Source: JBOGEB01 sp050743125 (GTDB lineage: Bacteria > Actinomycetota > Nitriliruptoria > Euzebyales > Egibacteraceae). Taken from it: DNA of 16,509 nt. The notes below the pieces were generated by a model that made no database searches, was not told where the DNA came from, and saw only the letters and a list, made by a program, of their open reading frames with translations. Every line of letters begins with the position of its first letter. The first letter of the stretch is position 1. The translations under genes and the position numbers were made by a program. Shown in pieces: positions 1 to 7,112 of the stretch. The stretch spans positions 1 to 16,509 of the forward strand of contig JBOGEB010000084.1 of the NCBI GenBank assembly GCA_050743125.1. Reading direction: 5' to 3'.

Positions 1-944
1 TCGGCCTGCCGGCTCCCGCCCTGGTCCTGGCCGTCGGCGGCGCTTCCCGCGGTCACCAGATCGGCGAGGCGGTCAGGCTGCTCGACCGCCACTTCGCGCG
101 CCAGCCGCCGGCTGCCGTCCTCGTGCAGGGCGACACCAACACGACGCTGGCCGGAGCGCTGGCCGCGAACGCCCGGCAGGTGCCGCTCGTGCACGTCGAG
201 GCGGGACTGCGCAGCCACGACCGGGCGATGCCCGAGGAGCACAACCGCGTCCTCACCGACCACCTCGCGGACCTGTGCTGCGCGCCGACCGAGACGAACC
301 GGGCGAACCTGCTGGCCGAACGCATCGCCGCCGAGCGCGTCGAGGTCACCGGCAACACCGTGGTCGAGGCGCTCCAACGGCTGCTGCCACCGCCGAGGCA
401 GCGCAAGGCGCTGCTCGACGGCCTGGGCCTGTTCGCCGCGCGCTTCGTCCTCGCGACCTTTCACCGGCCTGAGAACGTCGACGACCCGGAGCGTCTCCAG
501 GTCATCCTGCGCGAGCTGGGGGCGCTGCCGTTTCCTGTGCTCCTCCCGCTCCACCCGCGCACCGCCGTCCGGGTGGGCTCGTTCGGGCTCGCTGACCTGC
601 TGCGCAAGGTGAGCGCGATCGAGCCGGTCGGCTATCGGACGTTTCTGGGGCTCGCCGCCGAGTGCGCCTTCCTGGTCTCCGACTCCGGCGGCGTGCAGGA
701 GGAGGCGACGGTCGTCAAGCGGCCAGTGCTCGTCGTCCGCAACTCCACCGAACGGCCCGAGGTCCTCGGCACCTTCGCCCGGCTCGTACAACCCGGTCCC
801 CTCATCCGCCAGACCGCCGGGGAATGGGCCGAGAACCTCGCCGATCTCCACGCCAGCCTCGCGGGCCTGCCCAGCCCCTACGGCGACGGATCCGCGTCGC
901 GCCGCTGTCTATCGGCCCTCACCCGCCTGGCAGGTGCACGATGA
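1..944 (+). CDS. wecB: UDP-N-acetylglucosamine 2-epimerase (non-hydrolysing), 5'-truncated by window edge
   Basis: The open frame runs from base 3 to the stop at 942-944 and gives 313 visible residues; the start lies outside the window. The family interconverts UDP-GlcNAc and UDP-ManNAc in the cytoplasm, supplying ManNAc-type sugars to surface polymers. Visible family signatures in order are QGDTNT (about visible residues 42-47), HVEAGLRS, PEEHNR (active-site acidic region), HRPEN (the His-containing loop), and SDSGGVQEEA near the C-terminus, which binds the UDP moiety. Full-length members have about 360-380 residues, so roughly 50-70 N-terminal residues are missing. The stop overlaps the ATG of the next gene (ATGA at 941-944), so the two genes are probably translationally coupled. 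It is the first visible gene of a six-gene operon. Family assignment is firm; the exact sugar product is inferred. Confidence 0.93.
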   Translation, partial: GLPAPALVLAVGGASRGHQIGEAVRLLDRHFARQPPAAVLVQGDTNTTLAGALAANARQVPLVHVEAGLRSHDRAMPEEHNRVLTDHLADLCCAPTETNRANLLAERIAAERVEVTGNTVVEALQRLLPPPRQRKALLDGLGLFAARFVLATFHRPENVDDPERLQVILRELGALPFPVLLPLHPRTAVRVGSFGLADLLRKVSAIEPVGYRTFLGLAAECAFLVSDSGGVQEEATVVKRPVLVVRNSTERPEVLGTFARLVQPGPLIRQTAGEWAENLADLHASLAGLPSPYGDGSASRRCLSALTRLAGAR

Positions 945-1669
945 AGAGCCTGGTCGTCATCCCCACCTACAACGAGGTGGCGACGCTCGAGCGCATCACC
1001 AGCCTCGCGCTGCGCGCGCTGCCCTCCCTGCACGTGCTCATCATCGACGACGCCTCGCCCGACGGCACCGGCGAGCTGGCCGACCGGCTGGCCATCGGCA
1101 GCCCCCGCGTTCAGGTGCTGCACCGGACTGCCAAGGACGGGCTGGGAGCGGCCTACCGGTCGGGGTTCGCCTGGGGACTGGAACGCGACTACGACGCGTT
1201 GTGTCAGATGGACGCGGACCTCAGCCACGACCCCGGCGACCTTCCCCGCCTCCTGGCCGCCCTGGACGGCGCCGACGTGGCCATCGGCTCGCGCTATGTG
1301 GACGGCGGCAGCGTCGTCAACTGGCCCCTCCGCCGCCTCGTCCTCTCCCGAGCGGGCAACACCTACGTGCGCATCGTGACTGGCTTGCCCGTTCGCGACG
1401 CCACCGCGGGCTTTCGAGCCTTCCGGGCGGACGCCCTGCGTGAGCTGCACCCGGCCAGCATGAAGAGCGAGGGGTACTCCTTCCAGCTCGAGATGACGCT
1501 GCGCGCCTGGCAGGCGGGCTACACGATCGTCGAGCTCCCGGTGGTCTTCACCGAACGCCGCGAAGGCGCGTCGAAGATGAGTCGGGCAATCGTCGCCGAG
1601 GCGCTGTGGCGCACCGCGTCGTGGGGACTCCGTGGTCGGATCCGCCGACGTATCGGAGGCTCGACGTGA
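941..1669 (+). CDS. Polyprenol-phosphate mannose synthase-like glycosyltransferase (GT2, DPM1/Ppm1 type)
   Basis: A 242-residue soluble GT2 enzyme. This group transfers a sugar, usually mannose from GDP-mannose, to polyprenyl phosphate on the cytoplasmic face, making the lipid-linked donor used by GT-C enzymes outside the membrane. Visible motifs are VVIPTYNE (5-12), IIDDASPDGT (34-43), the DAD metal site at 91-93, GSRY at 117-120, and the ATAGFRAF segment near 155-162, all typical of DPM1-like proteins. There is no C-terminal membrane domain, so it resembles the catalytic module alone. I chose the ATG at 941 because it overlaps the previous stop (ATGA) and places the VVIPTYNE strand at the N-terminus. 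The frame is open further upstream, but that part is a shadow of wecB. The downstream GT-C gene is the likely user of its product. A polyprenyl-phosphate glucose synthase is a less likely alternative. Confidence 0.88.
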   Translation: MKSLVVIPTYNEVATLERITSLALRALPSLHVLIIDDASPDGTGELADRLAIGSPRVQVLHRTAKDGLGAAYRSGFAWGLERDYDALCQMDADLSHDPGDLPRLLAALDGADVAIGSRYVDGGSVVNWPLRRLVLSRAGNTYVRIVTGLPVRDATAGFRAFRADALRELHPASMKSEGYSFQLEMTLRAWQAGYTIVELPVVFTERREGASKMSRAIVAEALWRTASWGLRGRIRRRIGGST

Positions 1670-2400
1670 GCCAAACCGCGCTGGGTGTCCTTGCCGTCCG
1701 CCGTGTGCTCGCCGTTCTGGCTGGATGCCTTGTCGCGCTCGCGCTCAGCCTCAGCGCCGTGCTCGCCGTCCAGGCTGAGGACATGTGTCAGAGCACCGGA
1801 GAGCAGTGCCACGGAATCGCCGACGAAACCACACCACGACCCCTCACCGCTCCAAACCCAAGGACCGCCAACACCTGTCGGAGCACCGGAGAGCAGTGCC
1901 ACGGAATCGCCGACGAAGGCTCACCACGACCCCTCAGCGGTACCCGCCCAGGCGCACCCGCTCTGCTCCGTTTCGACACAAGCGCTCAGGGACGTGTCGA
2001 GCCGGTGCTCCAATGTGTTGCCCGTCGCGGCGACCGCGGGGAGCTGGTCGCCTACTTCGGCTACGTGAACGACAACCCGGCTGCAGTGCCCATCCCGCAA
2101 GGCCCCGACAACGAGGTGCTTCCGAGCGACCACGAGACAGGCCAGCCCAGCAGCTTCTCCCCGGGCCGGGTCACCAACGCCTTCGCGGTCACGCTGACCG
2201 ACGAGGAGGTCGTGTGGACACTGCGGGGACCGGACGGCCAGACGCGCTCAGCGGCCGCAAGCGCCCGCAGCCGTCCCTGCGCAGCGCACAGCGGGCTGGC
2301 TGAGGGCCGCTTCGCGCTGCTCATGCCGCTGCTCGCCGCCGCGACTGCCGCACTGTGGTGGGCGCGAAGCCGCCGAAGGTACCGCAGCCATGTCCGTTGA
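1666..2400 (+). CDS. Secreted protein with C-terminal membrane/Arg anchor, predicted dedicated exosortase substrate
   Basis: A 244-residue protein from the GTG at 1666, which overlaps the previous stop (GTGA). An in-frame ATG at 1606 lies inside the previous gene and is less likely. Residues 11-36 form a signal peptide (VRR then a long hydrophobic stretch). Residues 41-90 hold two copies of a 30-residue repeat with a C-x6-C core (CQSTGEQC and CRSTGEQC, then HGIADE and PRPL). Residues about 110-190 look like a small beta-rich module seen in secreted proteins (EPVLQCV, AYFGYVNDN, GRVTNAFAVT, VVWTLRG). The tail is a short hydrophobic helix (about 216-232) followed by an Arg cluster (SRRRYRSHVR). 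That helix-plus-basic-tail layout matches substrates of sortase and exosortase systems. The next gene, overlapping by 11 nt, is an exosortase homologue. Being its substrate is inferred from architecture and adjacency; I recognise no known CTERM signature motif. Confidence 0.75.
   Translation: MSQTALGVLAVRRVLAVLAGCLVALALSLSAVLAVQAEDMCQSTGEQCHGIADETTPRPLTAPNPRTANTCRSTGEQCHGIADEGSPRPLSGTRPGAPALLRFDTSAQGRVEPVLQCVARRGDRGELVAYFGYVNDNPAAVPIPQGPDNEVLPSDHETGQPSSFSPGRVTNAFAVTLTDEEVVWTLRGPDGQTRSAAASARSRPCAAHSGLAEGRFALLMPLLAAATAALWWARSRRRYRSHVR
1791..1936 (+). repeat. Two in-frame direct repeat units, 90-bp period
   Basis: Bases 1791-1827 and 1881-1917 are identical over 37 bp at a 90-bp offset. A further 15 bp (1832-1846 and 1922-1936) are identical after a 4-bp stretch with three mismatches. 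The offset is a multiple of three, so the copies encode a repeated peptide (STGEQCHGIADE, then PRPL) in the exosortase-neighbour protein. The near absence of silent differences suggests a recent duplication or gene conversion. Confidence 0.95.
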
Positions 2401-4027
2401 CCCGGCCATCCCGACCGTCGCGATCGCCCGGAGCGAGGAGGACGGGGTCGGGATAGCCAGATGGCGCTCGGCGGGCCATGCGCTGTTCGTGATCGCCGCC
2501 TGCGTGACCGCGTTCCACTACTCCCTCGTCTCGCTGGCGACGAGCCTCACCCAGGACACGCCCCTGGCGAACCTCGCGCTCATCCCGGTCGAGGCGCTGC
2601 TGCTTGCGGCTGCCACCGCCCGGCCACGGCCGCAGGAACCGACGATCCACGACCGCGAGCTGGACTGGATCGTCGGCATCCCGCTGCTGCTCGCGGCTGG
2701 GGCCATGTCGGTGCTCGTCCGTGACCACTGGTCCGGTCTGTACTGGACCTGGCGCCTGGACCTGCTGACGTTGCCCGTCTTCGTCGCAGGAGTGGTCGCC
2801 ATGGTGTTCGGCACCCGGATGCTGTGGCGTATTCGGATGGCCGTGCTCCTCCTGTTCGCCGCGTGGCCGGTACCCGCCGAGCTGCTGGTGACGTCAGCGG
2901 CCGACCACCTCACCCATGCGACTACACGGGCGGTCTCCGCGGTCTTGCGGCTCGTTCCGGTCGCGTCCCCTGCTGGCGAGGCCTGGCTGCTGTCGGTTGG
3001 CGCCGGAGCTGGGCGCTTCGAGGTGGCTGTCACCCAGGCATGCTCCGGCGCCTACGGTCTGGTCGGGTTCGCCGTCGTCGGCGGTGCGATCATCGCGTGC
3101 ACCCACGGATCGTGGCTGCGCAAGTTGGGGTGGCTGACCGTCGGACTGGTCCTGACCTGGCTGGCGAACGTCGCCCGGATCCTGATCCTGCTCGCGTTCG
3201 GCGAGCGGTGGGGCGAGCAGGCGATCGTCGAGTTTCACCCTCACGTCGGCTTCGCAACCTTCGCCGTTGCGGTGCTGGCCATGGTGGGGCTGTCCTCGGG
3301 CGCCGGGCTGCGGTGGCCGACGCCGGACCCCGACCGTCGATCGGCGTTGCTGCCACGGTCCATGGGGAGACCAACAATCGTGGTCGTCGCCCTTGCGGCG
3401 CTCGCGTTCGCTGTGCTGAACACCGACCTCAAGCGGTTCGCGCCCCTGAGCGAACCGCTCGGCGCCCCCCTGACGATCTCCTTCGAGGGGGCCGGCGCCC
3501 CGGTGGCGCCGGTCGGCTGGGTGGTCACCGCAGCTGACCGGACCGCGGAGCTGACGACGACGGGCGGCGTCTTCGGCGACGACTCGACCTGGTTCCGCTA
3601 CCGCTATGTGAACGCGTCGGCGCCCGCCGAAACCCCGGCCATCCTCGTCGACGTGGTGACCACGGCTGAGCCTCGCACGCTGGACACCAACGGGGTCGCC
3701 GAGTCGTACGGATTCCGTCGCGACGAGGCGCTGCGCGAGGAGGCCATCGATCTGGTCGGCGGCATCTCCGCGACGGCAATGGCGTTCCAGGACGAGGAGC
3801 GCACCGAGCGGGTGACCACCCTCCACTGGGTCTGGCCGGTGAAGACCGTCGCCGGACGCCTGTACGAGCGGATTGCGCTGACGGGCTCCACGCCAGCACA
3901 TGACGACCGCAGCCGAGCGCGGCTTGTGCGTGACGTCGAGGAGCTGAGCCGGCTTGCTCGTGACCTGATCGCAGCGCAGGCGCACATGAGCACAGCGGCT
4001 CAACTGCTCGAGGAGGACATCAGGTGA
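2390..4027 (+). CDS. Exosortase/archaeosortase-family transpeptidase with extra C-terminal domain
   Basis: A 545-residue polytopic membrane protein. Exosortases are integral-membrane cysteine transpeptidases that cut C-terminal sorting signals and hand the substrate to an anchor, often in exopolysaccharide loci. The catalytic set is visible: Cys218 in QACSG (216-220), Arg263 in NVAR (260-263) and His283 or His285 in FHPHVG (282-287), each at or near a hydrophobic segment. About eight hydrophobic stretches lie between residues 30 and 302. Another helix near 329-343 leads to an extracytoplasmic-looking domain (about 345-500) and then a charged helical tail (505-545). In many loci a separate EpsI-type protein follows the exosortase; here the C-terminal domain may do that job, but I see no clear EpsI signature. 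The ATG at 2390 overlaps the preceding gene by 11 nt and the stop overlaps the next start (GTGA). Family assignment is good; the subtype is not assigned. Confidence 0.87.
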   Translation: MSVDPAIPTVAIARSEEDGVGIARWRSAGHALFVIAACVTAFHYSLVSLATSLTQDTPLANLALIPVEALLLAAATARPRPQEPTIHDRELDWIVGIPLLLAAGAMSVLVRDHWSGLYWTWRLDLLTLPVFVAGVVAMVFGTRMLWRIRMAVLLLFAAWPVPAELLVTSAADHLTHATTRAVSAVLRLVPVASPAGEAWLLSVGAGAGRFEVAVTQACSGAYGLVGFAVVGGAIIACTHGSWLRKLGWLTVGLVLTWLANVARILILLAFGERWGEQAIVEFHPHVGFATFAVAVLAMVGLSSGAGLRWPTPDPDRRSALLPRSMGRPTIVVVALAALAFAVLNTDLKRFAPLSEPLGAPLTISFEGAGAPVAPVGWVVTAADRTAELTTTGGVFGDDSTWFRYRYVNASAPAETPAILVDVVTTAEPRTLDTNGVAESYGFRRDEALREEAIDLVGGISATAMAFQDEERTERVTTLHWVWPVKTVAGRLYERIALTGSTPAHDDRSRARLVRDVEELSRLARDLIAAQAHMSTAAQLLEEDIR

Positions 4028-5505
4028 CGGCCGACGACTCCGTTGGGCGGCCCGCCGCCGCGGGAGAAGAGGCGGCGCTCGCCGATCCCTTGACCCACAG
4101 CGTCGAGTGGCTGGAACGCACGCATCCCCAGCTGTCCGCGCGACAGACATGGAGCGCACGAGCCCGGTGGTATGCGCTGGCCACAGGCGGCGCGCTGCTC
4201 GTTCTCCTCGTCGTGACACCCGTCGGCGCCCTGATCGCGCTCAGCGCCACCATCGTGCTGCTCTACCTCACGGCGGTGGGCTACAAGGTCGCCCTGTTTC
4301 GATCCTCGCTCGAGACCGGCGCGCTCGTGCAGGTGTCCGACATGCAGGCCCGGGCGCTCACCGACGACGAGCTGCCCACCTACACGGTGCTCGTGCCCAT
4401 GCACGACGAGCCGCAAGTCGCCGAGCAGATGCTCAGGGCGCTGCGGGCCCTGGAGTATCCACGTCACCTGCTCGACGTCCGCATCCTGCTAGAGGCCGAC
4501 GACGAGCGGACGTTGCGCGCGTTGCTGGCGGTCGGACTGGACCCGCACGTCACGATCGTCCAAGTTCCGGACTGCGCCCCGAAGACCAAGCCGAAGGCCT
4601 GCAACTACGGCGTCCTCGGCGCAACCGGAGCGTTGCTGACGATCTACGACGCCGAGGACGTGCCCGACGCGCTCCAGCTGCTCCGGGCCGCGGCCGCGTT
4701 TCGGCGGCTGCCCCCCGACGTGGCCTGTCTGCAGGCCCGGTTGGGCTTCTACAACCCGCGCCAGAACCTGCTCACCCGGTGGTTCGCCATCGACTACGGA
4801 ATGTGGTTCACCCTGCTCCTTCCCGGACTGATCCGGCTGGGGGCGCCGGTGCCACTCGGCGGCACGTCGCTGCACATCCGGCGCGACGTTCTGGACGCGG
4901 TGGGCCGGTGGGACCCGTTCAACGTGACCGAGGACGCGGATCTCGGCATCCGGCTGGCGCGGTACGGCCATCGGGTACTGGTCCTCGACTCCGTCACGTT
5001 GGAGGAGGCGAACAGCGACTTCGTCAACTGGGTCCGCCAGCGCAGCCGCTGGTACAAGGGCTACGCACAGACGTTCCTCGTGCACATGAGGGACCCGCGG
5101 CGGCTGTGGCGCGAGATCGGACCGCGCGGCGTCCTGGGCGTCACCTTGTTCATCGGCGGCACGCCGCTGCTGTCCGTGCTGAACCCCGTCATGTGGGCGC
5201 TGACGCTGCTCTGGTTCGGAGCTCAACCCCGCCTCCTGCCGCAGATCTTCCCCGGCTGGGTCCTCCTGCTGGGGCTGGTGTGCTGGGCCGTCGGCAACGC
5301 CACCTGCGTCTACATGGGGGTGGTGAGCGCCCCGGTCGCCGGCGCTCCGCACCTCGTCGGCGCTGCCCTCCTGATGCCCGTGTACTGGCTGATGATGTCG
5401 ATGGCGGCTGTCAAAGCCGGATGGCAGCTGGTCATGGCGCCCAGCTTCTGGGAGAAGACCGTGCACGGCCTGCATCAGGGCACAAGCCAGGCTCCAGGCC
5501 AATGA
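4024..5505 (+). CDS. Membrane glycosyltransferase, GT2 processive type
   Basis: A 493-residue protein starting at the GTG of a GTGA overlap. Two N-terminal hydrophobic helices (about 52-90) precede a cytoplasmic GT-A domain. Motifs in order are VLVPMHDE (122-129), LLEADD (155-160), the DAED metal-binding region (209-212), TED (302-304, catalytic base) and QRSRW (339-343, acceptor-site QxxRW). Three or four helices follow (about 370-470). This is the layout of cellulose/hyaluronan synthase-like and related GT2 enzymes that polymerise or transfer sugar while engaging the membrane. Donor and product cannot be read from sequence. Its position between the exosortase and a GT-C enzyme suggests it builds the glycan attached to, or exported with, the exosortase substrate. 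Confidence 0.9.
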   Translation: MTADDSVGRPAAAGEEAALADPLTHSVEWLERTHPQLSARQTWSARARWYALATGGALLVLLVVTPVGALIALSATIVLLYLTAVGYKVALFRSSLETGALVQVSDMQARALTDDELPTYTVLVPMHDEPQVAEQMLRALRALEYPRHLLDVRILLEADDERTLRALLAVGLDPHVTIVQVPDCAPKTKPKACNYGVLGATGALLTIYDAEDVPDALQLLRAAAAFRRLPPDVACLQARLGFYNPRQNLLTRWFAIDYGMWFTLLLPGLIRLGAPVPLGGTSLHIRRDVLDAVGRWDPFNVTEDADLGIRLARYGHRVLVLDSVTLEEANSDFVNWVRQRSRWYKGYAQTFLVHMRDPRRLWREIGPRGVLGVTLFIGGTPLLSVLNPVMWALTLLWFGAQPRLLPQIFPGWVLLLGLVCWAVGNATCVYMGVVSAPVAGAPHLVGAALLMPVYWLMMSMAAVKAGWQLVMAPSFWEKTVHGLHQGTSQAPGQ

Positions 5506-7112
5506 GCAGCGCCCCCCTCGTCGATGCCTCGTGCCGTCGCCGCGCTGCCGTCCTGCTCTGCATCGGCAGCGCGTGCGTCTACCTCGCGGCTGCCCATTGG
5601 GTGAACCTCGGGTCTGGGGCGGTTTTCGGCGATGCGTTCTCGCGTGTGGCGATCGCCAACCAAGTGGTCGCGAGCCGGGACCCCAGCCTGGCGGACATCG
5701 GCTTCGTCTGGTCGCCGCTGCCCATCCTCGCGCTGCTGCCGCTGGTGGTGCTCGCCGACTGGTGGCCGGCGCTGCTTCGCGACGGTTTCGCCGCCAACAT
5801 CGTCGCAGCGCTGTGCATGGCGGGCGCCGTGGTCGTGGTCTGGCTGACGGTGCGTGACGCCGGCGCCAAGCGGTGGGCACAGGTTTTTTTCACCGCGTCG
5901 TTCGCCCTGCACCCCATGGTCCTGGCGTATGGGGCCAACGGCATGAGCGAAGCGATGTTCCTGCTCTTCTGCCTGTTGGGGATGCGCGCCCTCGCCCGCT
6001 GGCTGCAACACCACGAGACCCGGGACCTCATTGGGGCGGGCGTGCACGTCGGGGTGGCGTACTTCGCCCGCTACGAGGCCGTGACCTCCGCTGCCGCCGT
6101 CGGGGCGCTGGTGGCCGCGGTGACGCTCTGCAGGACGTCAGGATCGCTTCGTGACCGTATTCCCCACGTCCTGGGCGATGGCCTGACCGTTGCGTTCCCG
6201 CCGCTGGTGGCGTTCGTAGGCTGGGCGGCGGCGAGCTGGCTGATCGTGGGCCAGCCCTTCGAGCAGTTCTCGTCCGCCTACGGCAACTCGGCGCAGGTCG
6301 GGATTGGCGTCGGGATCGCCGACCCGGGCCGCGTCGCGCGACAGCTCGCACTGCTGACCCCGGCATTACCGGTCGTGCTCCTCGCCGCCTGGCACCGGCG
6401 GGACACCCGCAGCTTGGCACCACTGATCGTCTGCGGAGGACCGCTGGCCTTCTACACCGCGACCATGTCCGCAGGTGCGTCGTTCGGCTGGCTGCGCTTC
6501 CTCATCCTCGCCGTTCCGTTGACCGTACTTCTCGCCAGCTACTGCGCGGCCCCCGCGTCGGCTCTCCAAGGCTCACCCTGTCGGTGGTGCGCGAGCGAGG
6601 CATTCAGAGGCGTCGTCGCGGTCGTCGTCGTCGCGGCCAGCATCGGCTCAACCTGCGTGGTGTTCACCGATCCCCTGCTCGCATCGGATGAGTCCGCCCT
6701 TGTGGAGATGCTCACCGGCCATCCGCGACCGGACAACCCCCATGCCAAGCAGCGCTTCCAAAGCGCACGAGATGCCGCCGTATTTCTCGATGATCTGAAC
6801 CTGCCAAAAGGCTCAGTCCTGCTGGACTCGTGGGAGGGATACGCCATCGTCACCATGTCCGACAATCCATCGCAGTTCGTGCTGAACGTCGACCGTGATT
6901 TCTTCGCCGCGCACGCACGGCCGCACGCGTTGGTCGACTACCTGCTCGTGCCCGGTGGCAGCGCGACCGCCAGACTGGACGCAGTGAACCGCAACTATCC
7001 CGAGCTGTACGACGGTGGAGAGCCGTCTACCACGCTCATCAGGGAGTTCGCGGGCAGAAGGATCACCTGGCGGCTCTACCGACTCGATCACGCAACAGTT
7101 GCGGGATCATGA
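5502..7112 (+). CDS. GT-C family glycosyltransferase (PMT/ArnT-like), integral membrane
   Basis: A 536-residue protein from the ATG at 5502 (ATGA overlap). The long open frame extending upstream to 4107 is a shadow of the GT2 gene. About ten hydrophobic segments fill residues 15-385, followed by a soluble extracytoplasmic domain (about 390-536). The first large loop carries FGDAFSR with Asp44, the position of the catalytic acidic residue in GT-C enzymes that use polyprenyl-phosphate sugars, and then WSPLP (70-74). These enzymes transfer a sugar from lipid-linked donors outside the membrane to protein, lipid or polymer. The Ppm-like enzyme in the same operon is the likely donor source. A run of seven T at 5884-5890 is unusual for this GC-rich gene but leaves the frame intact. 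The stop (7110-7112) overlaps the end of the convergent gene by 6 bp (7107-7112), with no terminator between them. Confidence 0.82.
   Translation: MSSAPLVDASCRRRAAVLLCIGSACVYLAAAHWVNLGSGAVFGDAFSRVAIANQVVASRDPSLADIGFVWSPLPILALLPLVVLADWWPALLRDGFAANIVAALCMAGAVVVVWLTVRDAGAKRWAQVFFTASFALHPMVLAYGANGMSEAMFLLFCLLGMRALARWLQHHETRDLIGAGVHVGVAYFARYEAVTSAAAVGALVAAVTLCRTSGSLRDRIPHVLGDGLTVAFPPLVAFVGWAAASWLIVGQPFEQFSSAYGNSAQVGIGVGIADPGRVARQLALLTPALPVVLLAAWHRRDTRSLAPLIVCGGPLAFYTATMSAGASFGWLRFLILAVPLTVLLASYCAAPASALQGSPCRWCASEAFRGVVAVVVVAASIGSTCVVFTDPLLASDESALVEMLTGHPRPDNPHAKQRFQSARDAAVFLDDLNLPKGSVLLDSWEGYAIVTMSDNPSQFVLNVDRDFFAAHARPHALVDYLLVPGGSATARLDAVNRNYPELYDGGEPSTTLIREFAGRRITWRLYRLDHATVAGS

Noticed and set aside
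2894..4219. 441-codon open frame on the minus strand
   Set aside because: It lies opposite the exosortase gene, shows no recognisable domain, and has the Arg/Pro/Gly-rich composition of a GC-driven shadow frame.
4107..5501. Upstream extension of the GT-C open frame
   Set aside because: It coincides with the GT2 gene in another frame and is Arg/Pro-rich. The ATGA overlap at 5502 gives a natural start and a normal GT-C N-terminus.
4489..5880. 463-codon open frame on the minus strand
   Set aside because: It is antisense to the GT2 and GT-C genes, low in complexity (Arg/Pro/Ala/Gln-rich), with no motif.
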